A stretch of DNA of 27,214 nt. Source: JABCPE02 sp963521545. GTDB taxonomy: Bacteria; Bacteroidota; Bacteroidia; Flavobacteriales; Weeksellaceae. The stretch is from positions 1 through 27,214 of the forward strand of contig CAUQVP010000014.1 in assembly GCA_963521545.1 (NCBI GenBank). Reading direction: 5' to 3'. The notes beneath the pieces were generated by a model that worked only from the letters and a program-made list of their open reading frames with translations, ran no database searches and was not told the DNA's origin. Numbering within the stretch: the first letter of the stretch is position 1; the number at the start of each line of letters is the position of its first letter. A program made the position numbers and the translations under genes. Shown here in pieces: positions 1-7,373 of the stretch.

Positions 1-750
1 AACTATGAAGTTCCACAGAATTGGGATTTCTTTTTCTGCCGAGTTGAGGGAAAACCAGCTTCTGTAAGAGTGAATTTAGCCCTAAGACAGATAGCTCCAG
101 TTGAGGGATATAAATACCGCTTGAACTTTCTCATTAAAATGCAAAACCCTACGCCAGAGGGCATGTCTTCTAATGAGGAATATCCTATTTTGTGTGATAT
201 AGAGGATGCTATCTCAGGGAAAGCAGAGCAGATGGGTGCCATCTCAGCAGGAGCTGTGAAATCAGGTGGAATTTTGGAACTTATCTATTATACCAATCTT
301 TCTGAGGGGCTTTCAGAGGCTTGTATAGATGAGTTGGCTGCTTTTGAGGGGTATCAGTATAAGAGCTATTTCGACGAAGACCCAGAGTGGAAGGATTATT
401 TCGAATTCCTATTCCCAGACCCATACTCTTACCAATCTATGCAAAATAGAAGAGTAGTGATGCAGTTAGAAGAAAATGGGGATAATCTAGATATTCCGCG
501 AGAAATAGACCATTAGATTTATTTTGATAATGAACAGAGCCGAGCAGAATATGTGGAAAAAATAACAAGAAAAGGCTACAAAGTGGTTTCAGAAGATTTT
601 ATAGAAGAGGGAAATTCCCACCATTTTCAGCTGCATATCGTAAGACAAGATTGTCCACATGAAATAGATGAGATAGTCTGGGAACTGAAAGAACTAGCCG
701 ATAATTATGATGCCTACTATGACGGCTGGGAAAGCGTGATAGTAAAATAA
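1..750 (+). pseudogene. DUF695-RraB two-domain protein, 5'-truncated by the window and interrupted by an in-frame TAG
   Basis: The reading frame is open from base 1, so the gene starts outside the window. Codons 1-171 give a DUF695-like region (early N-W-D-F-F-F and V-R-V-N-L stretches). A single TAG stands at 514-516. The same frame continues without any shift from 517 to the TAA at 748-750, and the continuation (I-Y-F-D-N-E, G-Y-K-V, ending Y-Y-D-G-W-E) resembles the RraB-type domain that often follows DUF695. The residues around the stop, E-I-D-H-stop-I-Y-F, suggest that a Trp codon (TGG) became TAG; that is my inference from family style. GTG at 553 could in principle restart translation, but no ribosome-binding signal stands before it. 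RraB proteins are known as regulators of RNase E; the role of the fused form is not established. Most likely a recent pseudogene; a sequencing error or readthrough cannot be excluded. Confidence 0.72.
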
Positions 751-766
751 AAAAAGTAAATATCAG

Positions 767-790
767 AGCCAAGAGTTTTCTTGGCTTTAT
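767..790 (+). terminator. Intrinsic terminator after the DUF695-RraB frame
   Basis: A 7-bp stem, AGCCAAG / CTTGGCT, encloses AGTTTT and is followed by TTATTT. It begins 17 bases after the TAA at 750. Its presence suggests the two frames at 1-750 were one transcription unit. Confidence 0.6.
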
Positions 791-807
791 TTAAAAATAA
801 ATGATAA

Positions 808-1296
808 ATGACTTACAATGCATTCTATAATGCGATGGTCTCTCTTCCTGAGAACCATGAAAACCGCGACCTTGAGGAATATTTGCTGGCATTGTTTTCT
901 TTAGTGAAAAAGCATGAAAAAGAGCCTTTTTCGCCAGAGTTGTGCATTGAAATTATACAAAAAGCCTTTACCGAAACGCCTATGTCATTTGATGAAAAAT
1001 GGCTTTCTGTCTGTGATGCTCCTGATGAAGGGAAAGGTATGGATTTCACTCAAAATGTTTTAATTTTCCAAATAGCTGAACTGCATAGAATGCGGGATAA
1101 GGAACTGCAAAATCCACAGAGATATTCAGGAATCAATTCCGAAACGGATAATTGGTGGTATAATTTTGACCCTTTTACTAATCTGGAATGTGGTGCAGAA
1201 TGGTTTTTGGATAGTGCTGATAGTGAGGAGGATGATATTTCTGCTGACTGGGGATTTTTGGGAAAACTCCTTGAAATAGGGCGTGTTTATGAATAG
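808..1296 (+). CDS. Hypothetical acidic cytoplasmic protein, 162 aa
   Basis: I do not recognise a family. The protein is 162 residues, rich in Glu and Asp, with no signal peptide or membrane segment, so it is probably cytoplasmic. Its N-terminal half looks helical. The C-terminal half is aromatic-rich (D-N-W-W-Y-N-F-D-P-F, then G-A-E-W-F) and acidic (S-A-D-S-E-E-D-D). Small acidic proteins of this kind beside DUF695 or RraB genes are common in accessory and toxin-immunity neighbourhoods, but no toxin is visible here, so an immunity role is only a guess. ATG 808 is chosen because the ATG at 801 is in another frame that closes quickly. It follows the terminator at 767-790, so it probably has its own promoter, although I see no good TAnnTTTG box. 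Confidence 0.6.
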   Translation: MTYNAFYNAMVSLPENHENRDLEEYLLALFSLVKKHEKEPFSPELCIEIIQKAFTETPMSFDEKWLSVCDAPDEGKGMDFTQNVLIFQIAELHRMRDKELQNPQRYSGINSETDNWWYNFDPFTNLECGAEWFLDSADSEEDDISADWGFLGKLLEIGRVYE

Positions 1297-1401
1297 ATTT
1301 TTTATAATCAAATTCTAATCAGTCAATTTCCATAAAATACTTGAAAATAACCAAAAACAAAGGAGTAAATAATTTTTAAACTAAATTTAGACATTCAAAC
1401 A

Positions 1402-1452
1402 ATGAAAAATGTTTTAATAATAAACGGGCATCCAGATATGGTGCAGTGCTAA
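1402..1452 (+). pseudogene. Remnant of a flavodoxin-fold NAD(P)H oxidoreductase (N-terminal stump)
   Basis: ATG at 1402 opens a 16-codon frame, MKNVLIINGHPDMVQC, then TAA. The first 12 residues match the usual start of flavodoxin-like NAD(P)H:quinone oxidoreductases (hydrophobic strand, then N-G-H-P-D). After the Asp codon the resemblance stops and a stop codon follows within four codons; nothing downstream looks like the rest of that family. A terminator lies 17 bases further on, so the body of the gene appears to have been removed by deletion. The call rests on a short match. Confidence 0.45.
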
Positions 1453-1468
1453 TAAAACTGATAAAATA

Positions 1469-1500
1469 TCCCTTTTCTGAAATAGAGAAGGGAATTTTTA
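1469..1500. terminator. Intrinsic terminator, probably bidirectional
   Basis: A 10-bp stem with one G-U pair, TCCCTTTTCT / AGAGAAGGGA, has a 5-base loop and is followed by ATTTTTA on the plus strand and by ATATTTT on the minus strand. It stands between the oxidoreductase remnant (plus) and the end of the DUF488 gene (minus), closing both. Confidence 0.7.
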
Positions 1501-1506
1501 TAAGGT

Positions 1507-1860
1507 TTAATTGGGTAATTTGGAAAGCAGAAAATCTTTGAGAATAGGAAGGTGGCATTTCTCTATTTCCTTGGCAGCGGTGAGGAGGGTAAGAGTTTTT
1601 TTGTCATGAACAAGCTCCAAAAAGGCATCTACGGCGGTGTTTTGTTCCAGCTCGTTTTGGTAATCGTGGCTAAAAGAATCGAAATCCTGTGTCTGGTGAT
1701 AGGTTTTCCGTAGAAGTGTGGAGGGAGCGATTTCTTTTGCCCAAAAATCAAAATCCAAATCATCTTTTTTGATGCTGCGAGGCCAAAGGCGGTCAGACAG
1801 CACGCGAAAGCCATCGGTTTCATCAGGGATTTCGTAAACTCTTTTTAGGTTGATAAGCAT
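1507..1860 (-). CDS. DUF488 family protein, 117 aa
   Basis: Residues 19-28 read RVLSDRLWPR, followed by W-A-K-E-I-A-P-S about 15 residues later. This is the DUF488 signature (usually R-V-L-V-D-R-L-W-P-R-G, then W-x-K-E-I-A-P-S), and the length of 117 aa is normal. The family is small and cytoplasmic; its biochemical role is not settled. ATG 1860 is chosen: the frame stays open upstream to 1992, but that extension is lysine- and asparagine-rich, lacks family similarity and would run across the purH promoter and start. The gene is alone on its strand and diverges from purH. It shares the terminator at 1469-1500. Confidence 0.85.
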   Translation of the reverse strand: MLINLKRVYEIPDETDGFRVLSDRLWPRSIKKDDLDFDFWAKEIAPSTLLRKTYHQTQDFDSFSHDYQNELEQNTAVDAFLELVHDKKTLTLLTAAKEIEKCHLPILKDFLLSKLPN

Positions 1861-1931
1861 TTTAATTAAGTTTTTATTGGTAAAAATATGAATATTTAAT
1901 TCTAAAACTCGCATTAACCAATTATTATTTT

Positions 1932-1939
1932 TAATTTTG
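1932..1939 (+). promoter_or_regulatory. purH promoter, -7 box TAATTTTG
   Basis: TAATTTTG fits the Bacteroidota consensus TAnnTTTG and ends 18 bases before the purH ATG, the spacing seen for most genes in this window. A matching TTG at -33 was not found. Confidence 0.55.
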
Positions 1940-1957
1940 TGAAACTTAAATTTAACT

Positions 1958-3472
1958 ATGAAAAAAAGAGTCTTAATCAGCGTTTCGGACAAGAGTGGAC
2001 TTACGGAATTCGCTCAGTTCTTAGAAAAAAACAATTACCAACTTATCTCCACAGGCGGAACTTTCAAACATCTGAAAGATGCAGGGCTTAGTCCTATTCA
2101 GATAGATGAGGTTACGAATTTCCCAGAAATGCTGGACGGCAGGGTAAAAACCCTTCACCCAAAAGTGCATGGAGGACTTCTCGCTGTGCGCGATAACAAA
2201 GAGCACATGGACACAGTAGCTGCACACGGAATAGAGCTGATAGACATGGTGGTGGTCAATCTTTACCCATTTTTCGAAAATGCAGGGAAAAATATTCCTT
2301 TGGATGAAAAGGTGGAGTTTATCGACATAGGAGGGCCGTCTATGCTTCGTTCGGCAGCAAAGAATTTTAAATCTGTGACGGTCATCACCAATGTGGAAGA
2401 TTACGAGAAAGTAAAATCTGAAATAGAAACTTCGGGCGATACCACTTTGGAAACTCGTAAAACGCTTGCAGGGAAGGTGTTTAACCTTACTTCTGCCTAT
2501 GATGCAGCCATTTCCAAAATGCTTTTGGAGGAGGAATATCCGCGGTATCTGAATGCTTCTTACAAGAAAGTTTCGGATTTACGATATGGCGAAAATCCGC
2601 ACCAGTCTGCGGCTTATTATGTTTCAACAGTGGAAAATGGAGCGATGAAAGATTTTGAACAGCTGGGAGGAAAGGAGCTTTCGTTCAATAATCTTCGCGA
2701 TATGGATTTGTGCTGGAAAGTAGTAAACGAATTCAAAAACGAAATGGCATGCTGTGCCGTAAAACACTCTACGCCGTGCGGTGTAGCCATCGGAAATACG
2801 GCGATGGAAACTTATACTAAAACCTTTGAGTGCGATCCTGTTTCTATCTTCGGAGGTATTGTGGCGATGAACTACAAGGTGGATGCTGCCACAGCGGAGG
2901 AACTTGGGAAGACTTTCCTTGAAATCGTGATGGCGGTAGATTTTGAGGAGAAAGCGCTGGAAATCCTTGGACAAAAGAAAAACCTTAGAATTATTAAAAT
3001 CAAAAACCCTGTTTCGGACAAACAGACTTGGGTAAAAATAGATGGCGGACTGCTGGTGCAGGACTGCGACAATCAGTTCTCGGAGGAAATAAAAGCCGTA
3101 ACCGAAAAACAGCCGACAGAGGAACAGAGAAAAGCCCTGCTCTTTGCACAACGAGTAGTGAAATATGTGAAATCCAATGCGATAGTAGTTTCTAACGGAA
3201 CGCAGGCGCTGGGAATCGGCGGCGGACAGGTCAATAGAATCTGGGCGACACAGCAGGCGGTGGAAAGAGCCAAAGAGAAATTCAGCGGAGAGCTGGTTCT
3301 GGCTTCGGATGCCTTTTTCCCGTTCCGTGATGTGGTGGATTTCTGTGCTGAAAAAGACATAAAAGCCATCATCCAGCCAGGTGGAAGCATCAAGGATGAA
3401 GAAAGCATAGAGGCTGCCAATCAGCACGGCATCCCAATGTTGCTCACTGGAATGAGACATTTTTTACACTAA
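1958..3472 (+). CDS. purH: Bifunctional AICAR formyltransferase / IMP cyclohydrolase
   Basis: PurH catalyses the last two steps of de novo purine synthesis: formylation of AICAR with 10-formyl-THF, then ring closure to IMP, in the cytoplasm. The 504-aa length is usual for Bacteroidota. The N-terminal IMP cyclohydrolase domain (about residues 1-190) starts KKRVLISVSDKSG and carries DGRVKTLHPKVHGG at 60-73. The C-terminal AICAR transformylase domain (about 200-504) has the catalytic Lys-His pair at 269-270 within KHSTPCG; most homologues have Asn where this has Thr, a mild variation. SDAFFPFRD lies near the C-terminus. ATG 1958 is supported by the -7 box 18 bases upstream and by the typical MKK-RVLIS start. 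The gene has its own terminator (3486-3525), so it is monocistronic; no other pur gene is in the window. A long minus-strand open frame inside it is a shadow. Confidence 0.98.
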   Translation: MKKRVLISVSDKSGLTEFAQFLEKNNYQLISTGGTFKHLKDAGLSPIQIDEVTNFPEMLDGRVKTLHPKVHGGLLAVRDNKEHMDTVAAHGIELIDMVVVNLYPFFENAGKNIPLDEKVEFIDIGGPSMLRSAAKNFKSVTVITNVEDYEKVKSEIETSGDTTLETRKTLAGKVFNLTSAYDAAISKMLLEEEYPRYLNASYKKVSDLRYGENPHQSAAYYVSTVENGAMKDFEQLGGKELSFNNLRDMDLCWKVVNEFKNEMACCAVKHSTPCGVAIGNTAMETYTKTFECDPVSIFGGIVAMNYKVDAATAEELGKTFLEIVMAVDFEEKALEILGQKKNLRIIKIKNPVSDKQTWVKIDGGLLVQDCDNQFSEEIKAVTEKQPTEEQRKALLFAQRVVKYVKSNAIVVSNGTQALGIGGGQVNRIWATQQAVERAKEKFSGELVLASDAFFPFRDVVDFCAEKDIKAIIQPGGSIKDEESIEAANQHGIPMLLTGMRHFLH

Positions 3473-3485
3473 AAACATATTTTAT

Positions 3486-3525
3486 AAATCTGAGAATTTT
3501 CATGTTCTCAGATTTTTGTTTTTTG
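3486..3525 (+). terminator. purH intrinsic terminator
   Basis: Perfect 11-bp stem AAATCTGAGAA / TTCTCAGATTT with an 8-base loop, followed by TTGTTTTTT. It begins 14 bases after the purH stop codon. Confidence 0.9.
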
Positions 3526-3574
3526 CTATTATTCATTATCTATGCAGGAATAAGGTAGATTTAATTTTTTAAAG

Positions 3575-4093
3575 ATGAAAAAAGCTGTATTTGTGTTTGT
3601 TTTGCTGTGTTTCCAGATGCTTTTCGGACAGAAAAAAGAGGTATTAAAAATAGAATGGCCGAAGGAATATGAATGGAAAGTGGTGGTTGATGAAAAAGAT
3701 GGAGAAACCGATGTTATCCAAATGATACCCAAGAAAGAAAACGAAAATAATTGGAGTATTTTAGTAAATATAATGTCTTCTAAAAGTTTTATAACTATAA
3801 ATGAAGATTTTATTAAAGGACTTTTTGAAAGCCAATCTCCTACAAAAGACCCATTAGCTAAACTTACGATTTTGGGAAAAAGTAATGAGAAAGAAAATGT
3901 ATGGATAATTTTTAAAACAGAAGCTTCTTTTTCTACTAACAGCAATAGTCCTTTATCTCAAATCTGCTATTTGTTACAAAGCAAAAGCAGACTCAATAGT
4001 ATTTGTATAATGAAGAAAGAAAACTCACTCTCCGAAGAATTCGTAAAAAAGTGGAGTAAAATTTTCAAAGAAAGTAAATTGATAAATGAATAA
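3575..4093 (+). CDS. Exported protein of unknown function, tandem paralogue 1 of 3 (172 aa)
   Basis: I do not recognise a named family. An N-terminal signal peptide (residues 1-19) ends in L-F-G-Q, a common export signal end in flavobacteria; there is no lipobox Cys, so the mature protein should be soluble in the periplasm or outside. Shared with the next two genes: K-I-x-W-P-x-E-Y-x-W-K just after the signal, an I-P-x-K-E segment, a central A-K-L-T-I-L strand, and the C-terminal block L-S-x-E-F-V-K-K-W-S-K-I-F-K. The layout, with a final strand pair and then a helix ending in an I-F-K motif, recalls the PsbP/Mog1 (DUF1795-like) fold, but that is inference. It is the first gene of a cluster spaced 12 and 39 bases apart, probably one operon. 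No clear TAnnTTTG box lies between the purH terminator and this start. Confidence 0.85.
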   Translation: MKKAVFVFVLLCFQMLFGQKKEVLKIEWPKEYEWKVVVDEKDGETDVIQMIPKKENENNWSILVNIMSSKSFITINEDFIKGLFESQSPTKDPLAKLTILGKSNEKENVWIIFKTEASFSTNSNSPLSQICYLLQSKSRLNSICIMKKENSLSEEFVKKWSKIFKESKLINE

Positions 4094-4105
4094 AATTTTA
4101 ATAAA

Positions 4106-4645
4106 ATGAAAAAACTAGTTTTTTTATGTTTGGTATTATTCTCAGGAATGTTTTTTGGGCAGGAAAGAAGACAAAATCTAAAAATACTTTGGCCAGAAGA
4201 ATACCAATGGAAAATTATTTCTAATAATGAAAGTGACACAGAACACACAATAGAGCTCATCCCAGGAAAAGAAGAGCCTGATAAATGGACAATGCTCGGT
4301 ATGATGAGCTCTTTTAAAAATACGATAATTCCCAATGTAGATGTTATTATAAAAATTTATGAGGAAGCTACCTTAAAAGAGTCTCCTCTTGCAAAACTCA
4401 CGATTTTAGAAAAAAGCAAAGAAGGAGAGGGTATCTGGGTGCTTTTTAAGGTAGAAACACCATCTTTCCCTAATGACCCGAAACCAGAATCCCAGCTATG
4501 GTATGTGATTCAGGGAGAAAAAACGCTTCACAGTATGTTTATTGCAAAGAAAGAAAAAACACTTTCCAAAGAATTTATAAAAAAATGGAGCAAAGTTTTT
4601 AAAAGTGGAGAGTTTTTTTATGAGTATTCAGATAAAACACAATAG
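4106..4645 (+). CDS. Exported protein of unknown function, tandem paralogue 2 of 3 (179 aa)
   Basis: The signal peptide MKKLVFLCLVLFSGMFFGQ is nearly the same as in the third copy, at the DNA level too, while the mature parts have diverged much more. It has the family markers: L-K-I-L-W-P-E-E-Y-Q-W-K, I-P-G-K-E, P-L-A-K-L-T-I-L-E-K-S, and the C-terminal L-S-K-E-F-I-K-K-W-S-K-V-F-K. The pair S-P-L-A-K-L-T-I-L is closest to copy 1 (D-P-L-A-K-L-T-I-L), so copy 2 looks intermediate between its neighbours. It starts 12 bases after copy 1 and is probably co-transcribed. No membrane segment after the signal. Function unknown; I see no catalytic motif. Confidence 0.85.
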   Translation: MKKLVFLCLVLFSGMFFGQERRQNLKILWPEEYQWKIISNNESDTEHTIELIPGKEEPDKWTMLGMMSSFKNTIIPNVDVIIKIYEEATLKESPLAKLTILEKSKEGEGIWVLFKVETPSFPNDPKPESQLWYVIQGEKTLHSMFIAKKEKTLSKEFIKKWSKVFKSGEFFYEYSDKTQ

Positions 4646-4684
4646 TTTATAGTATAAATCTAAAATAAAACTTAAATTTATAAA

Positions 4685-5227
4685 ATGAAAAAGTTAATTT
4701 TTTTATGTTTAATGTTATTCTCAGGAATATTTTTTGGGCAGGAAATAGAGGAAACATTGGAAGTTCCTTGGCCAAAAGAACAAAAATGGAAACAGCTCTA
4801 TGATAAAAAAGGATTAACCAGCCGATTAGTGGCATATATTCCAGATAAAGAGAACGAAAACAATTGGACTATAAAGGGAAGAATACTCTATCTGTACTAT
4901 GCTGCAGAAAACGATGTGGCGGATGTCATAGATACTTATAAAGATACTTTTGAGAATAATGCTCCTAATGCCAAAATGAAAGTTTTGGAAATAAGCAGAA
5001 ACAGAAAAACAGCGATTTTCAAAATAGAAAATATACGGGCAGAAAAGCTTCCACATAAGGTAGAATCAGAATTATATTATGTTTTTATGGGATATGATAC
5101 GGTCTGTATAGTCTTTGTATCAGTGAAAGAAAAGAAGCTTTCCACAGCGTTTGTTAAAAAATGGTCAGAAATTTTCAAAAACAGCAAGTATTCTTACCGA
5201 GAAATAAAAGAAAAAAACGATGAATAA
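4685..5227 (+). CDS. Exported protein of unknown function, tandem paralogue 3 of 3 (180 aa)
   Basis: Signal peptide MKKLIFLCLMLFSGIFFGQ, then E-V-P-W-P-K-E-Q-K-W-K and I-P-D-K-E-N-E-N-N-W, the latter shared with copy 1 (K-K-E-N-E-N-N-W). The C-terminus K-K-L-S-T-A-F-V-K-K-W-S-E-I-F-K-N-S is the family block. The middle differs most from the other two copies, with an L-Y-Y-V-F-M-G strand before the last helix. It is the last gene of the cluster and is followed by a terminator at 5252-5281. The cluster arose by tandem duplication. The mature protein is predicted to be soluble and exported; its partner or substrate is unknown. Confidence 0.85.
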   Translation: MKKLIFLCLMLFSGIFFGQEIEETLEVPWPKEQKWKQLYDKKGLTSRLVAYIPDKENENNWTIKGRILYLYYAAENDVADVIDTYKDTFENNAPNAKMKVLEISRNRKTAIFKIENIRAEKLPHKVESELYYVFMGYDTVCIVFVSVKEKKLSTAFVKKWSEIFKNSKYSYREIKEKNDE

Positions 5228-5251
5228 AGGTTTTTATAAAGCATTAAAATG

Positions 5252-5281
5252 AAAATTAGCCCTAAAAAGGCTAATTTTTTT
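5252..5281 (+). terminator. Intrinsic terminator of the three-paralogue cluster
   Basis: Perfect 10-bp stem AAAATTAGCC / GGCTAATTTT with a 7-base A-rich loop, running into a T tract. It begins 24 bases after the last paralogue. Confidence 0.88.
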
Positions 5282-5293
5282 ATGAATATTTTC

Positions 5294-5320
5294 TTGTTTT
5301 TTATGATTTTTTTAACTTTG
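5294..5320 (+). promoter_or_regulatory. Promoter of the lipoprotein/beta-barrel pair (TTG-N16-TAACTTTG)
   Basis: TTG at 5294-5296 and TAACTTTG at 5313-5320 match the Bacteroidota -33/-7 pattern, with a spacer one base shorter than usual. The predicted transcript would carry a leader of about 80 bases before the ATG at 5408, longer than for other genes here; I see no convincing structure in it. Confidence 0.55.
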
Positions 5321-5407
5321 CACTCTCATTTCTTTAACAAGTGTAAAATGAAGGTCTTTCTATGACTTAAAAAACTCTTAAAAATTTAATAAAAAATTAT
5401 AAATAAA

Positions 5408-6517
5408 ATGAAATTAAGTAGATTAATTCCTGCTGTGGTGGTATCCGCGGGGTTGTTGTTCAACTCTTGTATCCGCGAAGAAGCACCCAATATGGAAGCT
5501 GACATTGAAAGTGTAACAATTGCTAATGCAGAGAGTTTGTTACAAACAGAACCTGTGGTAGAAGATAACACAGTTACTTTTAGAATTAAAGAATTTCCTG
5601 GAAATTATCTTTTTGCTCCAGAATTTAAACTATCAGATGGAGCAACAATCTCTCCTGCGAGTGGAACGATTATGGATTTTAGTGAGCCTCGTAAATATAC
5701 TGTAACATCTCAAGATGGAGCATGGAAAAAAGAGTATATAGTTACTTTTGTAATAGATAATGAGACTATTATAAAAGGTTACTATCCATTTGAAAATGTG
5801 GATATTGTATCAAGAGGGAAATATCATGATTTCTATGAATTGATAGATGGAAATAAAGTGAAAGAATGGTCAAATGCTAATTCTGGATACTCTCTATCTC
5901 TTCTTTTTTCAGGACAGACACAAGAACCAACAGCATATCCTACTTATCAAATCAGTGATGGGTATAGAGGTAATGCGGTGAGATTAGTTACAAAAGATAC
6001 AGGAGCTACAGGAAGAGGGTTTGGAAGTCCATTAGCCGCTGGAAACTTTTTCTTGGGAACTTTTAGTCTTAATGTATTTAGCCCTTTAAGTTCTACTAAA
6101 TTTGGAATTCCTTATACAATTAAAAAAGCACCAAAATCTATTATTGGATATTATAGATATAAAGCTGGTGAAGATTTTCAAAATAATAGCGGTTCTTCAG
6201 CTCTGACCAAAGATACTTGGAATGCCTATGCTATATTATTTGAAAAAGCTGATAGAAATAACTATTTATTAGGAGACCATAACTTTGCTGATGCACGAAT
6301 GGTAAGCGTAGCCAAACTAAAAGATGCAGACAGAAAAGAAGCAAGTGGATGGACAAAATTTGAATTTCCTTTTGAGCTTGTGAGTGGAAAATCTTTTGAT
6401 CCTACTAAAGAGTATATGTTCACGATAGTCTTTACATCTAGTATAGAAGGAGATAAATTTAATGGTGCTGTAGGAAGTACATTGGATATTGATGAGGTTC
6501 AAATCATTACAGAATAA
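5408..6517 (+). CDS. PCMD domain-containing outer-membrane lipoprotein, 369 aa
   Basis: A lipoprotein signal peptide ends L-F-N-S-C, with Cys21 as the lipidation site, so the protein should be membrane-anchored, most likely in the outer membrane. Residues about 30-117 look like an Ig-like/cadherin-like segment of the kind that opens many Bacteroidota surface lipoproteins (I-E-S-V-T-I, then Y-T-V-T-S-Q-D-G, ending E-Y-I-V-T-F). Residues about 125-369 resemble the PCMD (putative carbohydrate metabolism) domain: Y-Y-P-F-E-N, G-Y-R-G-N-A-V-R-L-V-T, I-I-G-Y-Y-R-Y-K-A-G, and a final L-D-I-D-E-V. The PCMD family is thought to bind or act on glycans, but direct proof is thin and I see no catalytic residues. 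It is followed after 24 bases by a beta-barrel gene with no terminator between, so the two are probably co-expressed and may form an outer-membrane unit. No SusC/SusD genes are nearby. Confidence 0.78.
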   Translation: MKLSRLIPAVVVSAGLLFNSCIREEAPNMEADIESVTIANAESLLQTEPVVEDNTVTFRIKEFPGNYLFAPEFKLSDGATISPASGTIMDFSEPRKYTVTSQDGAWKKEYIVTFVIDNETIIKGYYPFENVDIVSRGKYHDFYELIDGNKVKEWSNANSGYSLSLLFSGQTQEPTAYPTYQISDGYRGNAVRLVTKDTGATGRGFGSPLAAGNFFLGTFSLNVFSPLSSTKFGIPYTIKKAPKSIIGYYRYKAGEDFQNNSGSSALTKDTWNAYAILFEKADRNNYLLGDHNFADARMVSVAKLKDADRKEASGWTKFEFPFELVSGKSFDPTKEYMFTIVFTSSIEGDKFNGAVGSTLDIDEVQIITE

Positions 6518-6541
6518 ATAATTTAAACAAGAAATAATCTA

Positions 6542-7309
6542 ATGAAAAAGATATTTTTAGCTGTTTTGGCTACTTTGGGTATTAGTTCTTTTGGCTTTGC
6601 CCAAGAAAATGAGAATGGAAATTTTTTCACAAGAGATATGGAATATCAGGTAAAGGCTAATTTCAGTATAGGAGGAAGCACTCCACTAGGTATTCCAAGG
6701 GAAATTAGAAAAATCAACCATTATAATCCTACTTTGGTTCTTGGGTTAGAGGCGGATGCTACTAAATGGGTATCTGATAATAAGAAATGGGGTGTCCGAG
6801 TGGGAATCCGTACCGAAGGGAAAGGAATGAAAACTGAGGCTGTTGTAAAAAATTATTATACTGAAGTAATAAAAGATAATGGTAAATTAAATGGCTACTT
6901 TACAGGATCTGTAGAAACAGAGGTTAAAAACACTTATGTAACCATGCCTGTATCAGTGGTTTATAAGGTTTCTCCGAGATGGAAACTCTATGGAGGTCTG
7001 TATGCTAGTATTTTAGTTGATAAAAATTTTAGCGGTTATGTTTCTGATGGATACCTTCGCCAAGATACACCTATTGGGACAAAAGTGATCTTTGAAAACG
7101 GAGGGAAAGCAAACTATAATTTTTCTAATGATTTGAGATTATTCCAATGGGGAGGGCAGTTAGGAGCAGAATGGCATCTGAACAAGCATTTCATTCTATT
7201 CCCAGAGCTGAACTACGGAATCAATGGAATATTTAAATCCGATTTCAATTCTATCAGTTTTGCATTGCATAATATTTATTTGAATTTAGGATTTGGATAC
7301 AAATTTTAA
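6542..7309 (+). CDS. Outer-membrane beta-barrel protein (PorT-like/OMP_b-brl family), 255 aa
   Basis: The signal peptide is about 20 residues, ending S-F-G-F-A-Q. The mature protein is built of alternating amphipathic strands (for example W-G-V-R-V-G-I-R, T-Y-V-T-M-P-V-S-V-V-Y-K, L-Y-G-G-L-Y-A-S-I, Q-W-G-G-Q-L-G-A-E-W, F-P-E-L-N-Y-G-I) and ends in ...L-G-F-G-Y-K-F, a C-terminal aromatic residue typical of proteins inserted by the BAM complex. The V-x-M-P-V-x-V-x-Y-K-V strand is a hallmark of the small PorT-like barrels of Bacteroidota. Size suggests 8-10 strands. It lies 24 bases after the PCMD lipoprotein and shares its promoter and the terminator at 7335-7370. The specific role is unknown. 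Confidence 0.85.
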   Translation: MKKIFLAVLATLGISSFGFAQENENGNFFTRDMEYQVKANFSIGGSTPLGIPREIRKINHYNPTLVLGLEADATKWVSDNKKWGVRVGIRTEGKGMKTEAVVKNYYTEVIKDNGKLNGYFTGSVETEVKNTYVTMPVSVVYKVSPRWKLYGGLYASILVDKNFSGYVSDGYLRQDTPIGTKVIFENGGKANYNFSNDLRLFQWGGQLGAEWHLNKHFILFPELNYGINGIFKSDFNSISFALHNIYLNLGFGYKF

Positions 7310-7334
7310 GAATAAATAATCAAGAATTTTTTGG

Positions 7335-7370
7335 AGCAGTTGGAAAATATTTTCTAACTGCTTTTTATTT
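7335..7370 (+). terminator. Intrinsic terminator after the beta-barrel gene
   Basis: 13-bp stem AGCAGTTGGAAAA / TTTTCTAACTGCT (one G-U pair) with a 2-base loop, followed by TTTTTATTT. It closes the lipoprotein/barrel operon just ahead of priA. Confidence 0.88.
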
Positions 7371-7373
7371 CAT

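Noticed and set aside
1861..1992. N-terminal extension of the DUF488 frame
   Set aside because: It covers the purH promoter and start on the other strand, has no family similarity, and ATG 1860 gives the normal length.
2624..3460. Long minus-strand open frame (278 codons) inside purH
   Set aside because: purH on the plus strand is unmistakably conserved throughout; the antisense frame has no recognisable domain and biased, shadow-like composition.
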